A DNA stretch of 64,000 nucleotides from Halocaridina rubra (GCA_037179515.1 JAXCGZ010009469.1:1-64000), one strand, 5' to 3'. Numbered from the stretch's first letter, positions 24,246 to 35,735 are shown. The notes: generated by a model from the letters alone, not told the origin. Numbers and translations are program-made.

Positions 24246-24720
24246 TTAACTAAAATAGACTGATCTACAGAACCCATAGACAAGCTTTAGCGTACCTTCT
24301 GCAATCGGTCTTCAATGTCTAAAGCACTTTCTAACATGTCCTTGGTACTGAGAGACTCCCCGTGACTAAATTCATTCTAATCGATGCAAAATCAATTACC
24401 TTTTAGACTAATTGTTGTCCATTAATTATCTCTAATTAGTCGCAAAACGCCTGACAAATTAACTTTTGACTTGTTAATGTTGTTAAACTTTTTTTTTTTT
24501 CGTCATTATCAAAATTGCATGAAAGTTATTTCTCTCTATTCAGAGACTGTTTCACTTCACCATTTATATTACAAGGACAATTGCTTTCATCATCATATTT
24601 ACATGTTTTCACTATTAATCCCTATTTTTTGCGCCATTGTGACATGTAATTTTATTTTAAATTACTCTAATATTAAATAGTGTATTTAGCTTAAATGAAT
24701 GGCTATTGTTATATCATAAA
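24246..24720. other. No gene seen
   Basis: AT-rich unique sequence between an S1 copy and a TTA microsatellite; no repeat family or coding signal recognised. Confidence 0.55.
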
Positions 24721-24753
24721 TTATTATTATTACTATTATTATTATTATTGTTA

Positions 24754-24844
<91 letters not shown>

Positions 24845-24867
24845 TTATTATTATTATTATTATTATC

Positions 24868-24898
<31 letters not shown>

Positions 24899-24945
24899 TC
24901 AGAGCAGTGTGTCAGTGTCGTGTTTATTATTATTATTATTCATTA

Positions 24946-25026
<81 letters not shown>
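24721..25026. repeat. (TTA)n microsatellites
   Basis: Two long TTA tracts separated by an AGT run (24868-24897) and a short unique GTGTCAGAGCAGTGTGTCAG spacer. Confidence 0.98.
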
Positions 25027-25027
<1 letters not shown>

Positions 25028-25222
25028 GTAGTGTCCATGGCTAAATGGTAGCGTCCGCGACTCTGTGTCGGCAGGTCGAGGGTTCGCGCCCCGTCACGGA
25101 CTGAGGTTAGTAAGGGCATACACTCAGGGTAGCGATTACATTTGCCAAAACAAGTCCTTCGCAAGAAGGCAGCCGTCCTAGCCCTTAGTAGAAAAGGGAG
25201 TTCGTGACGTAAAACCGACACA
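25027..25222 (+). mobile_element. SINE S1, full length, between TTA tracts
   Basis: Box A GGCTAAATGGTAGC and box B GAGGGTTCGCGCC; TTATTA on both sides. Confidence 0.92.
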
Positions 25223-25363
25223 CATTATTATTATTATTATAATTATTGATAAAAATAATATTATTATTATTGGTGAACATAGTCATTATCAATAATGCAA
25301 CTAAATTAACTCATGTTTGCTTTCGACCTGCCCACTGTAAACTGTTTCATCTTCAAAGACTTA

Positions 25364-25567
25364 AGGGGGGTTTACACGGTCAAACGGTTCGTCGAACGCG
25401 GTTCGACAGACAAGTGTTTGAAGTGATGTTCGAACGTGTGAACGGGGTATTTGGTTGTCGAACACGTGTTCGACAACCAAATACCCCGTTCACACGTTTG
25501 AACATCACTTCATACACTTGTCTGTCGAACCGCGTTCGGCGAACCGTTTGACCGCGTAAACCCCCCT
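25364..25567. mobile_element. Foldback MITE 1 (204 bp, near-perfect palindrome)
   Basis: Two 102-bp arms meet at AACAC|GTGTT with no loop and differ at about 4 positions. Termini are AGGGGGGTTTACACGG and the reverse of AGGGGGGTTTACGCGG. TTA stands at both ends (25361-25363, 25568-25570), a 3-bp target duplication as made by PIF/Harbinger elements (inference). No coding. Confidence 0.88.
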
Positions 25568-25729
25568 TTAATTATAGATGCCACGTATTGGCACTAATAA
25601 CCCCTTGTATAATGTCTTATATGTACACCCTAATGATGTTCATTATAACTAATTATTATCAACTACAATAACCTTGACAGAGAAATTTATTTATTAATAT
25701 ATAACTTGGCAAGCCATACGTTTGTTTGT

Positions 25730-25935
25730 TTGTTTGTACCGGTTTTACGTCACGGATTCCCTTTTCAACCAAGGGCTAGGACGGTTGCCATCTTGCGAAG
25801 GACTTGTTTTGGCAGATGTAATCGTTACCCTGAGTGCATGCCCTTGCTAACCTCAGACCGTGACGGGGCGCGAATCCTCGACCTGACGCCTCAGAGTCGC
25901 GGACGCTACCGTTTGAGCCACGGTGACTACAGGAA
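25730..25935 (-). mobile_element. SINE S1, full length
   Basis: Intact heads and body; the 3' tail on its strand is (AAAC)n, seen here as GTTTGTTTGTTTGT. Confidence 0.92.
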
Positions 25936-25999
25936 CATAGCTTCATGCGTTAATATATTAAAGTCGCCATCTTAATTTCTTCGTTTTATTGACTATAAA

Positions 26000-26112
26000 A
26001 CGAAGTGGTAAGACGAGTAGTTAGGATACTCGACTCGAGTGTTGACAAGCCCAGTCTGTGTGTGTTCACCCCCATTGTGGGGATATTTATGGACACTTAA
26101 AACGTGGACACA
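26000..26112 (+). mobile_element. SINE S2, degenerate
   Basis: AGTAGTTAGGATACTCGACTC, then a body reduced to CACCCCCATTGTGGGG and ACACTTAAAACG. Confidence 0.72.
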
Positions 26113-26191
26113 AACACAGAACATGTCTTAATACTTGACTGTAATAAAAAAAAATTTTGGCTTCAGTTTATTGACTATATAATATAGTTTG

Positions 26192-26315
26192 TAGGACAGC
26201 CGCCTTCTTGCGAAGGACTTGTTTTGGCAGATGTAATCGTTACCCTGAGTGCATGCCCTTGCTAACCTCAGACCGTGACGGGGCATGAAACCCTCGACCT
26301 GACGCCTCAGAACGA
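26192..26315 (-). mobile_element. SINE S1, partial
   Basis: Body and box B present (GCATGAAACCCTCGACC); both ends are lost. Confidence 0.85.
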
Positions 26316-26404
26316 ACGAACGAATAATATACTTTGTGCTCCACAAAAATAAAATTAAAAATTTCAGCTTATAAGATATTCGTATATACATATAAAATAA
26401 CCGT

Positions 26405-26572
26405 AGTTACCTTTGTAAGGGCCTGGCCGAGTCAAACCAAGCACATTTACTAGAAGCTAATATACCCCGATCCCTTATCTTAGTTTCTTGGGTCATCCAC
26501 AGGGTAGTGGGCCAGGATAATCTGCCGTTTGCATCGACAGTGTCCAATATCCAGCTTCTTGGAGATGACCTG
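26405..26572 (+). mobile_element. Repeat family R
   Basis: GGCCTGGCCGAGTCAAACC to CAGGATAATCTGCCG; lacks the CATA end. Confidence 0.82.
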
Positions 26573-26849
26573 AAAAAAAAATTTCTAATCCAGTCACAGG
26601 AGGATCATGACAGGTCAATTTGATACTGGTTCTGAGACGGAGGTATGGGGGGGCAGGGGAAATTCGACCTCTGACCTTTAAGTCAAATTTAAATCATAGG
26701 TCCCAAAAGGTCTGTGAAATAAATCGACCCCTTATAAACCTAGGAAGAGCTGTCAGCAGACAACAAATGGAAGAAATCTGTACAACTTTGAGTAGATAAA
26801 ATCAGTATTTCTTTAATACTTTGTTGCAGCTGTCGGCCCTCGCGGGAAA

Positions 26850-26965
26850 AGATCATTGCCTACTTACTCAGTGGGTAACCTAGGCAGGGTGATGGTAGGG
26901 GAATTGCGGCAACTCTTTATCCCCAAGGAGCTAAGAGGTTGTTATAGCGATTCGTAACCCCAATC
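26850..26965 (-). mobile_element. Repeat family R, partial
   Basis: CTTACTCAGTGGGTAACCTA to AGCTAAGAGGTTGTTATAGC. Confidence 0.72.
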
Positions 26966-26989
26966 TCTAGGCCTCGAGATTTCCACTAT

Positions 26990-27135
26990 TTTTTTAGCTT
27001 GTCCTTTGCCTATTGTGCATCATTTCCTTATATCTGCCTTGTCCTTAGCCTTTTACTTTTTCTTCATCTTAATATTTTCTTCGTACCTGGGCCTGATCAG
27101 GGCAATTTCCTTGCTTGTCCCGGTGTCACACGTAA
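26990..27135 (+). mobile_element. LINE tail family T
   Basis: CCTGGGCCTGATCAGGGCAA and CCCGGTGTCACACG. Confidence 0.78.
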
Positions 27136-27149
27136 AAGAAAGAATAGCA

Positions 27150-27292
27150 TGTAAAGTTAAATAACCCCGTAAATTATTAGAATAAGCTAGGGCAGGGTAG
27201 GTTAGGTTAGGTTAGGTTAGGCGTTAGCTGACTTGCGTTATAAGTATGAATAACCCTAGAGCACCCTAGAGGTTACTGTTTTTTACATTATC
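27150..27292 (-). repeat. Dispersed repeat with five TTAGG-like units
   Basis: AGGGTAGGTTAGGTTAGG TTAGG at 27193-27220, flanked by TTAAATAACCCCG and TGAATAACCCTAGAG sides. Reverse relatives lie at 32710 and 33980. Confidence 0.78.
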
Positions 27293-27320
27293 CCACAAAC
27301 GGGGAAAACGCAGTGCCTTA

Positions 27321-27551
27321 GTCCGCCTTCACACCAAAGTGGCACGTCGCACGTGACATGCCACGTGGCACGCCAGTTGAAAACGAACATCCGGAAATAT
27401 ATGAAACCTTTCACAAAGAGGTGGCGTGGCACATGGGGTGTGTCACGCCACTTCTTTGTGAAAAGTTTCATATATTTCCGGATGTTCGTTTTCAAGCAGC
27501 GTGCCACGTGACATGCCACGTGCAACGTGCCACTTTGGTGTGAAATCGGCC
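27321..27551. mobile_element. Foldback MITE 2 (231 bp palindrome)
   Basis: Arms of about 112 bp around a short GGGG centre near 27436. Ends are GTCCGCCTTCACACC and the reverse of GGCCGATTTCACACC, with TTA on both sides (27318-27320, 27552-27554). The arms contain CACGTG motifs. Its ends resemble MITE 1 (TTyACAC). Confidence 0.87.
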
Positions 27552-28021
27552 TTAGTTCTCCACGTGTCAGCACAATGAATTATCAGTTGGTGCACTCAAA
27601 TTCTTATCAGAACTTCATGAGTTTAATCTTGTTATTGTGGCCCTGGACTTTAGTTACTGCCCTTTGCCCTGCTTCTCTCTCCAGAATAATCATTCTCTCT
27701 TTGTTCTTCACAGTGGTTAAGCCCAGGGTAGTTCAGCCCAGTTATTCAGTTCGACTCTAACACTGGTCCTTTTTATAGGCTGAGTGAGCACAAAGGGTGA
27801 CTTAAATGTTGTTCTATTAGAGAAAAACTTGGAAAAAATATCATCTTTAGTTTGTTTTGCATTATTTTGAGTTTTGAAGTTTTAACAGAGACCTGACTTT
27901 GCTTAAAATAAGAAAACAGTTTCAAGGTTTCTTAGAATTTTCTTTCAGAAATTCAAGGTAAGATAGTACAACGTATTATTTTTTTTATTTTTCAGTTCTC
28001 TGTCTCACTATTAATCCAAAT

Positions 28022-28385
28022 TATTACAATTAGTCCCCAGGAATGGGGTAAGACACAGGTCAGGTTGGAGTTGGAGGATTCAGGCTGGATACCCTGTACT
28101 AGCCTTCTGGCTAGTACAGTGGTAACACGCTGGCCTCGCATTCGCGAGGTCGACAGATCGGTTCCCGCTCAGAACCGAGAGTTTAAGCTGTTTACTGGGA
28201 AGGTTACTGCTGTGGATGGGCACCACAGTGGGGGGTTGGGGCTTGCCCCGGCTGACGTTTTGAGGAGCATCTCAGATTGATATCGGCACTGAAACACCGG
28301 CAACCTTTATCACCACACAGCGGGGATCGAACCAGCATTGTCTGGCCTGTCCCTTCCCGACCAGCGTGTTCTACCAATGAGTTTT
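28022..28385 (-). mobile_element. SINE S2 split by an S3 insertion
   Basis: 28022-28095 is the 3' part and 28308-28385 the head (CGGGGATCGAACC, AGCGTGTTCTACCAATG), both reverse. Confidence 0.78.
28096..28306 (+). mobile_element. SINE S3, full length, nested in S2
   Basis: Head CTAGTACAGTGGTAACACGC, box B CGGTTCCCGC; ends CAGATTGATATCGGCACTG. Confidence 0.9.
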
Positions 28386-28424
28386 ACTCTAGATAAATGC
28401 ACTGCTTGTAAATAAATTATTAGG

Positions 28425-28535
28425 AAGGACATTCAGCCTAAATTCCCCAGCTCAAGCCTGTCTGTGTCCACCCCCATTTGAATGGAGAATTAATAGTGAC
28501 ACGTGAAACGGCAAATAAACAAACAATTGTTCTGG
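28425..28535 (+). mobile_element. SINE S2, 3' half
   Basis: AGGACATTCAGCCTAAATTC to AGTGACACGTGAAACGGCAA, with an AAACAAACAA tail. Confidence 0.85.
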
Positions 28536-28604
28536 TCCACTGTAGCTAAGACCACGTTGTACTATAATGATTCCTCTCCAGAGCTGTAAAATTTTATATT
28601 TAGT

Positions 28605-28715
28605 ATGCAGAAAGAGATTCCCCAGCCTCAATTCCCCAGCTCCATCCTGTCTATATACACCCCAATTCGAATTTGGAATAATACTGACACCTAAAAAAGG
28701 CTGAACCGTCTCTTT
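28605..28715 (+). mobile_element. SINE S2, 3' half
   Basis: CAATTCCCCAGCTCCATCC to ATAATACTGACACC. Confidence 0.8.
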
Positions 28716-28844
28716 CTACAAGTAAACTGCTTTCAGGTTTTATAAACTTACCTGAAGATGGATGCAGAATCTCTGAAAGCTTTCTCTCGTAATGCGGCGA
28801 GGTTCATTATAACCGATCGGTATATTAAGAAATCATTCAGCCTC

Positions 28845-29010
28845 GTTGGAAAATAAGTTTTCTAACTTATCACCCCTAAATACCTCCTCCGTGGTCCCCT
28901 GCATGTCGTGAAAGTCGGCCAAATGGAGCGGAGTAAGGAGACTGGGAATCCCCCCTCTGTTTTTTTCTTCCTCAAAGGGTCAAGTAATTTTGCTTTGACT
29001 CAGCCACCTT
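28845..29010 (-). mobile_element. R-related repeat, variant 2
   Basis: Variant 2 (see 41590) shares the GGCTGAGTCAA start with R but continues GGGAATCCCC, TTTAGTTAACTTTTATG, CACGCAGGGGAACATGGAGG. This reverse copy ends at a (TA)n tract. Confidence 0.78.
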
Positions 29011-29022
29011 TCTTATATTCGG

Positions 29023-29178
<156 letters not shown>

Positions 29179-29189
29179 TATGTATACCC

Positions 29190-29350
29190 TGTTTGGTGCT
29201 GGCTCGTAGGTCTCTTGCTACGCTACACATCTCTTATTATCCCTTCACATCTGAAAAGTCACAACACTCCCCGTCTCTGTATCTTTGTTTCTTCGTGCCG
29301 AGGCCCAATAAGGGCAGTTTTCTTCGCCCGTCCTGGTGTCGCACTCATAA
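29190..29350 (+). mobile_element. LINE tail family T
   Basis: CTTGCTACGCTACACATCTC, TTATTATCCCTTCACATCTG, GTGCCGAGGCCCAATAAGGG, CCTGGTGTCGCACTC and an A-rich end. Confidence 0.8.
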
Positions 29351-29490
29351 AAAAAAAAATAGAAAAATCATCGTTATAAAGTTTGTTGGTATAACTAAAA
29401 CGGCTTGATATAATTATTTTTCTTAACTAATATAATATTGCCATTGAAGTAATTTTCACGTGTTGATATCCTTGGATAATTACTCATAAT

Positions 29491-29493
29491 GAC

Positions 29494-29587
<94 letters not shown>

Positions 29588-29597
29588 GTTGTTGTTG
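29491..29597. repeat. (ATT)n microsatellite
   Basis: About 32 units, then (GTT)n merging into the S1 tail. Confidence 0.98.
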
Positions 29598-29886
<289 letters not shown>

Positions 29887-30490
29887 GAAAAAGAAGAAGA
29901 AGAAGAAGTTACGTAAGTTCAGTCCAGTTCAGCATTTCGATATAAATTCTTTTGTTAAATCAGTTGTGAAGATTTTTAGTGCTTCGTAAATTCTCAATTC
30001 TCGTGGGATTATGATTGGTAATTCTCCAATACAATAAAGTATTAGTTAATTTAGATCTTTATAATGTTATTTATATTGAAATAGAAGATGATCACTAAAC
30101 TTAAGAGGTTATTTTACATATGTTATAATGGTGGACAGTCCAACGCCCCTTTTAAAATGTAATTTTATTATTTTTCGTAATAGAATATATTAATATGACT
30201 CAGTGGTCATAATTCCCCAGCTTCATCCTGTCACTGATGACCACAATACCATCGGGGTTGAAGAAGAAGGTACACACCCTTATTAATAACATATGTGGCC
30301 GAGTCAAGCAAAATCTTGATTCTTTGTGTGAAGCAAATGGAGAGTGAGAGATTTCCAGTCCCCTCGCTCCGTCTTTTTAGTTGATTTTAATGACACGCAG
30401 GGGAACATGGAAGTGGTGTTCTTGGCCCTCCTTCCAAGGGAGAATATATTTTGGTCAGGTTAGAATATAAACACAATGGCCATTAATCCA
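29887..30490. other. No gene; R and S2 fragments
   Basis: AT-rich unique sequence to 30190, an S2 fragment at 30200-30262 (TAATTCCCCAGCTTCATCC), and an R/variant-2 copy at 30285-30445 (GTGGCCGAGTCAAGC to GACACGCAGGGGAACATGG). Confidence 0.65.
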
Positions 30491-30965
30491 TTTTTTCTTC
30501 AAGGACTCTCTCTTCTATTAAGGACTAGGATGATGCCTTTTTTCAAAGGACTGAGGTACATCTACTGTTTTGCGGGCCATACCAATGTTCAAAACCTACC
30601 AATAGATGGCGCTAGGCTCTAACTAGAGAACTGGCAGATGAATACACAACAAAAATGGCGACATTAGGCGTACGAAACAAGTTTTTACTATTCTAACAAA
30701 AAATACCTACCTAACCTCTTAGCCAGGGGGGCTTCGCCCCCCTGGAACCCCCCCGTCATACATGTTAGGGTCGAACTACTTACTTGAGCGGAGGGGTAAG
30801 GTCGTTGAGCTGCATGGCCCGCAAAACTGTAAACTACTCAGGACTGATTTTGGCAATATGTTCATTACCCTGTCTGAATCCCTTTTCTAAACTCAGACCA
30901 TGGTGGTTCTCGAACTGAAGAACTGACAAATCAAAGTCACATACACTACCACCCAGCCATAACAG
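30490..30965 (-). mobile_element. SINE S1, old copy split by a transposon
   Basis: Left part to 30554 and right part from 30840 rejoin to a diverged S1 (TTCATTACCCTG, CTCAGACCATGG). Confidence 0.8.
30555..30839. mobile_element. Non-autonomous DNA transposon with 8-bp target duplication
   Basis: AGGACTGA flanks both sides (30547-30554 and 30840-30847). Near the ends are inverted copies of ACTGTTTTGCGGGCCAT (30564) and ATGGCCCGCAAAACTGT (30814). It contains a 10-bp-stem hairpin at 30723-30745 with a TTC loop. The 8-bp duplication suggests hAT-like mobilisation (inference). No coding. Confidence 0.75.
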
Positions 30966-31149
30966 TCACCAAATGCAAGGGCCATTAAATCCCCCTTATT
31001 AAGGGTTGGCCATTTCAAAGCAGTGTAGGGGAGCACGGAGGGGTTATTCTTGTCTTCGTGCCCTGGGTGAAAAATACTATTACGGGTTAGGATTTATGTA
31101 ATGTTTAATTATATTGATATTATTCTAATTGTCCACCATGATGCGTATT

Positions 31150-31360
31150 TGCATACATACATATACTGTACATACATACAACTTCCACAATTCCCATTGT
31201 TAAAAAGGTGGTTGAGTCGAATCACGCACATTCACTAGAAGGTAACGTACATCGTTCACTCCTATTATCTTCCCTCTTGCATGCTGGAATCCTCTATATT
31301 TAGGGTTAGGCTAAGCTGTCATGGAGTTTCAGTAGATCTTCCGTTTGGATACTCTTTTAA
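31150..31360 (+). mobile_element. Repeat family R with CATA end
   Basis: CATACATACAT at the left, then GGTGGTTGAGTCGAATCACG and GGCTAAGCTGTCATGGAG; right part decayed. Confidence 0.75.
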
Positions 31361-31621
31361 TTAGAAAACAAAATTATCATGTCTAGAAAATCACAAGAAT
31401 AATGATAATGAATTGTTTCTGCATTAGTCATTATCAGCTACTCGCTCATCATATTTAGTTACATAAGATGACGCTACGTGCTCATGTCAGTTTACATAAT
31501 GTAAGTTGGAGTTTAGTTAGCTGCGTTCTAGTCAAGAAAATAGTATCAGTGGTATTAGTGCACTGTTACACTCTAGTCTTGCATAGGAAATTGAGAATCA
31601 TAGTTTTATGGGATTATGTTT

Positions 31622-31800
31622 TATGTTGATTGCCATTTTATGTGTCGCTGTTAATCCCCATTCACATGGGGGAGACACAGATGGTTTCAAGTTGGGTGAT
31701 TAAGGCTAGATGCCCTAACTAACACTTTGTGATGGGCTCAAACATGGGTATGTCACTTTCCATATCGAGTCCCTCTAAGCACTTCGTTATTGCTCTTTTG
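31622..31800 (-). mobile_element. SINE S2, full length
   Basis: TTTTATGTGTCGCTGTTAAT to CTCTAAGCACTTCGTTATTG. Confidence 0.83.
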
Positions 31801-32041
31801 TAGTATAGTATTCATTGTTAATTCTGATTTTTAATGGGAGTGCCTATTAGTGTCATGCATGGGGTGCTATGGCACTGATTTAGGTGAAATAAACCAGAGT
31901 GATACAGCCATGCAACAAAACCTTTAATTTATCTTATCAGGAAACCATATGAAAGATGATAACACTTGTTGTTCTTCACATATGGTCCCTCTGTCTATCC
32001 TTATGCCCCTCTCAGACAGAGAAACTTTCTCTCAAGTTTTT

Positions 32042-32200
32042 GTCATTTTATCTGTCACTATTGGTACCCATTATGGGGGGTGAACACAGATTGGAGCTGG
32101 AGATGTAATGCTGGATGCACTTCCTAAAACCCCACATTGGGCTCAGTTGCAGGGCTTTCATCTCCCGAGTTGAGTATTCTAATCATTGCAGTACTGCGGC
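32042..32200 (-). mobile_element. SINE S2
   Basis: TTTTATCTGTCACTATTGG to TCTAATCATTGCAGTACTGC. Confidence 0.82.
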
Positions 32201-32319
32201 TGCCAGAGATAGTCAATTAAGCTTTTCTTTAATTCTTGGACGTAGATTCATTTTCCACCTTTGCATTGCATATCTGTTGCAGGTTTTGAGAAAGGACTCC
32301 TTATGAAGCTTAGGACTAC

Positions 32320-32555
32320 CCATATACAGTACATACATACACATACCTACTTATATACATACATACAGTGACCTCAATCCCACTTGCAAGGGGGGTGGCC
32401 AAGTCAAAGCACACATTCACAAGATGCTAATATACCTCAAACACTCCTAGCTCTTTGGAGATATGCAATGACAATTAACCCTTACCACCATCCTGCTTGA
32501 TCATCCACAGGGTAAATGGGCAAGTATCTTCTGCCATAAACTGAGGCTGGTTTAC
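32320..32555 (+). mobile_element. Repeat family R with CATA end
   Basis: CATACATACA, then CAGTGACCTCAATCCCACTT, GGGGTGGCCAAGTCAAAGC and GGGCAAGTATCTTCTGCC. Confidence 0.85.
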
Positions 32556-32704
32556 CCCCACCATTTCATCTTATTGCTTAATAGCTTTCTTATATTGTGG
32601 TTACTACTTTGGAATAGGATAAAGATGATATGGATTTTAATATTTCAGTCTTTGTCCTCACCATCATTTATTAGATAATTCCACTTTGTCTCATTTAATT
32701 ATTT

Positions 32705-32862
32705 CAGTCTTGTAAAGAAGAGTAACCCCAGTGCACTCTAGGGTTATTCATATTTTCATGGAAAGTCACCTTACCTAATATAACCTAACATAACCAAACC
32801 AACCAAAATACAGTATTGATATAACTCTACATGGCATTCTGGGGGCTACTTATCTTTGCAAG
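32705..32862 (+). repeat. Dispersed repeat with AACCT-like tract
   Basis: AGTAACCCCAGTGCACTCTA, CTTACCTAATATAACCTAAC, GGCATTCTGGGGGCTACTTA. Confidence 0.75.
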
Positions 32863-33975
32863 ATCCAACTTTTCGGGTATGTAACCAAAGGGATATTACC
32901 AACAGCTGCTTTCTTTTCAGGTCATTCGTAGACCTTCTGATGAACATTTCTGTAGCTACTCTGGTGGTTTGTACTCATACTAATACAATACATATTTATG
33001 ACAGGTTTCAATGTTTTAGTCTTTGTATTGCTATGTGATACACAGTAATATGGCTGGCTGTATATGCACTTTGCTGTTAGATTAGTTATAGTCGCTGTAA
33101 ATTGATTTAAGAGCTTGTAGATGTCATAGAGCTGTAATTTAAGTGCTGGCATGGTGTGGCATGTGATTTTGCTCGGTACTTGCAGTAATTTGACTTAGTG
33201 TGTTTGCTTTAGTTACACATTACAGTAACATTTCATCCAATGTTGTTAATTCATTCCAGAACTCACGACATAGGTCAGAAAATGACCTAAAAAGAAAATG
33301 CCTTTTAAAGACGGCCTAGACTTCCTATGAAACCACATAAGCAAGCCTTTTAAATTGCCCAAACTGTTATGTCGTTTGATAGTTCAATATTTTAACTCTA
33401 TAAATATACAATATGTATTCGTTTTAATTGATACTAATATAAAGAAAAAAAAAGAAAATTAAGTTAAATACTGTACCTCCTTTTTACCCGTAAAAGAGGA
33501 CTTTGACCCTCTGCACAAATGCACAACTGGTACTGTAGACAATATTTATGAAAATATTATTCTTTAAGATGATTTACTTTTATAAACTTTTGCATATCTT
33601 GTGTTTTGTTTTATTTTTTGTTTAGGTGATTTTTTTTTTTATTTTTATGAGTTTTTTATATTATTTGCAAACTGACATAAAGTTGCGTAAACTGACATTA
33701 GTTAAATACTATTTTCCCTATTAATGATAACAAAAACCTATGTAAAATTGAGAATGACGTAAGTTAAAGAGACGTAATACGTGGAATTACTGGATGCGTA
33801 TATTGATAATTGTATTTTGTGGTTTAAAAGTATTTTTGAGTTGCTATTTAATTGTCTGCATGCTCAGTGGTATGATTTTGTACACATAAAAATCTTTCAA
33901 ATCTTGAATACATTACTTTAGATTTTTTTATTATTGTCCTTGTTATCCTGACTTTTTTGTTTTTTAGCATAGTTT
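32863..33975. other. No gene seen
   Basis: AT-rich unique sequence; frames are short and without splice support. Confidence 0.55.
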
Positions 33976-33977
33976 CG

Positions 33978-34115
33978 GATTTTGTAAAGGAGAGTGACCC
34001 CAGGCCACTCTAGTAATTCAAGTCCCCTAGCCTAACCTAACAATTTATGGGGTTATTTAACTTTGTATTGTGTTCTGGGAATTACTTCTCTTTACAAGGT
34101 CCAAAAATATTTTTT
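33978..34115 (+). repeat. Dispersed repeat with AACCT-like tract
   Basis: GAGTGACCCCAGGCCACTCT, CCTAGCCTAACCTAAC, GTGTTCTGGGAATTACTTCT; aligns with the copy at 32705. Confidence 0.75.
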
Positions 34116-34244
34116 AATACATCTTCATGTGGATTTTATCTCGTTTGTAGCTGTTTTTGCATGTCGCTTGTAATTTGACACTAGTTGTAAATTTTATACA
34201 TACAGCACGTTTGTTTTGGATTTTATGCATACCAAGATAGATGT

Positions 34245-34350
34245 CATTGAGTAAATTGAGAAACTAATCAGAAGACAGGGAGTTACGAACATAAAGCTCC
34301 TTCCCATAATGACAATCAGGTAAATACTATTCATATATATATACATATAT
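34245..34350 (+). mobile_element. LINE L 3' UTR remnant
   Basis: AAACTAATCAGAAGACAGGG AGTTACG to ACAATCAGGTAAATACTATT, matching the UTR at 4765-4830; ATAC repeats follow. Confidence 0.72.
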
Positions 34351-34467
34351 ATGTACAGCACTGTACATCCAAAGAAGGAAATGTGTGGATTGTTTCTGGT
34401 TGTTAGGACAACAGGATATGATATGATAGATTCCTAAAACTTTTTATGCATATTTGTTTTTAACTCT

Positions 34468-34648
34468 TGAATCATGACCGCAGCACAGTGATTAGAGAGC
34501 TTGACTTGGGAAATGACAAACCTGTGTGTGAGCCCACCACTGAATAGTTGAAATGGCATCCAGCTTTAATTCTCCAGATCTAACCTGTCAGAGTCGGCCC
34601 TTATTCAAATGGGGATTAACAGTGACACAGAAAACTGCAAAGAAACAG
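34468..34648 (+). mobile_element. SINE S2, full length
   Basis: CCGCAGCACAGTGATTAGAG to AACAGTGACACAGAAAACTG. Confidence 0.87.
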
Positions 34649-35004
34649 CAATCTTTCACTGTTCATAAGTAACGTCTGTTAATACGTGTGTGTAATAGAC
34701 CTCTTACCAGTCCTTAAACAAGGACATTATCAGTGCACCAATGATCTGAAAGGCTGTATGTGCAGTCTTGCTTCTTATCAGCTTGTGAGGTGATCTTTAT
34801 CGGCCATATTTTTTTAAACATGATACGTCACCATTTTTCTCTGTTCCCATTTTATAATGAAAGTCATTGTTTATTATTGATGGTGTTTTCCTTGACAGAT
34901 AATAATAATAAATGTATTTTTTAAAGATTGTTAGCTGCTACTTGTGATATTTCAGAGATATTCGTTTTGTAGTATAAAAAACATGGTGATATTATTAGGT
35001 GAGC

Positions 35005-35215
35005 TGTCAGTAGCATTGACCGTAGTTGGAAACAATAAATGACGAACTAGTGTTCAAGCCCATCGCAAGGGATTAGGAAGGGTATCCAGCCTTGATTCCC
35101 CAGCTCCATCCTGTCTGGCATTACCTAATTGTAATTAACGTAAGAGTCTTATGCTAGTAATACCCCATCTCGTGGTCATTCAAATGAAAATTAATAGTGA
35201 TGCATACAATGGGAA
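35005..35215 (+). mobile_element. SINE S2 with an L-tail insertion
   Basis: S2 body GGAAGGGTATCCAGCCTTGA is interrupted at about 35118 by ATTACCTAATTGTAATTAAC (reverse L UTR), then resumes at CATTCAAATGAAAATTAATA. Confidence 0.68.
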
Positions 35216-35607
35216 ATGTAATATTTCCAGCTGCATGTTCTCTTGTTCCTTTTTGTCGACTCATATGCGACTCTGGATATACAAGCAAGGTATATCTTCC
35301 AACTCAACAAAGGAAATACAGTTGCTAGTTAACTCTTTTATCTAAGTGTTGTCATCGGTCACTGCCCTGTCGAAGATTATAATTTTTTTTATAGTCTTAT
35401 CAGTCTCTTATCTTTGTCTTCATTGAGGTACATTGGAGCTTGTTTCAAGTCCTGTTAGGTAACTAGATTTATCCTATTATGAGAATCTGCTTGCTAGATA
35501 TTTACTCAGAGTTTGTTTGGAGTTACTGAAGATTATTTTGTGACTTCTTCGTGACATTAAACATGACACAACTTCTTTCTACTGTAATTGAAATTACCAT
35601 ATGTATC

Positions 35608-35705
35608 CTGCAGCATCGCAGTGGTTAGAGCGCTGGACTCGGGAAGTGGCAATCCCTTGTTCAAACCCACTGCGGGGCATTACGAAAGACATCCAGCCTA
35701 ATGTA
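35608..35705 (+). mobile_element. SINE S2, head and early body
   Basis: GCATCGCAGTGGTTAGAGCG to AAGACATCCAGCCTAA. Confidence 0.87.
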
Positions 35706-35735
35706 AGTACCGTGCATGCTAGTTATCGTATAGTG

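Noticed and set aside
24695..25221. TTA-tract open frames of 90-118 codons
   Set aside because: Homopolymeric Tyr, Leu or Ile from a trinucleotide repeat plus an S1 SINE.
25246..25551. 101-codon plus frame (RTRFDRQVFEVMFERVNG and its mirror)
   Set aside because: Lies entirely in foldback MITE 1; the reading frame is a by-product of the palindrome.
27150..27230. A true telomere or chromosome end
   Set aside because: Only five TTAGG-like units, and the flanks recur with the tract at other loci.
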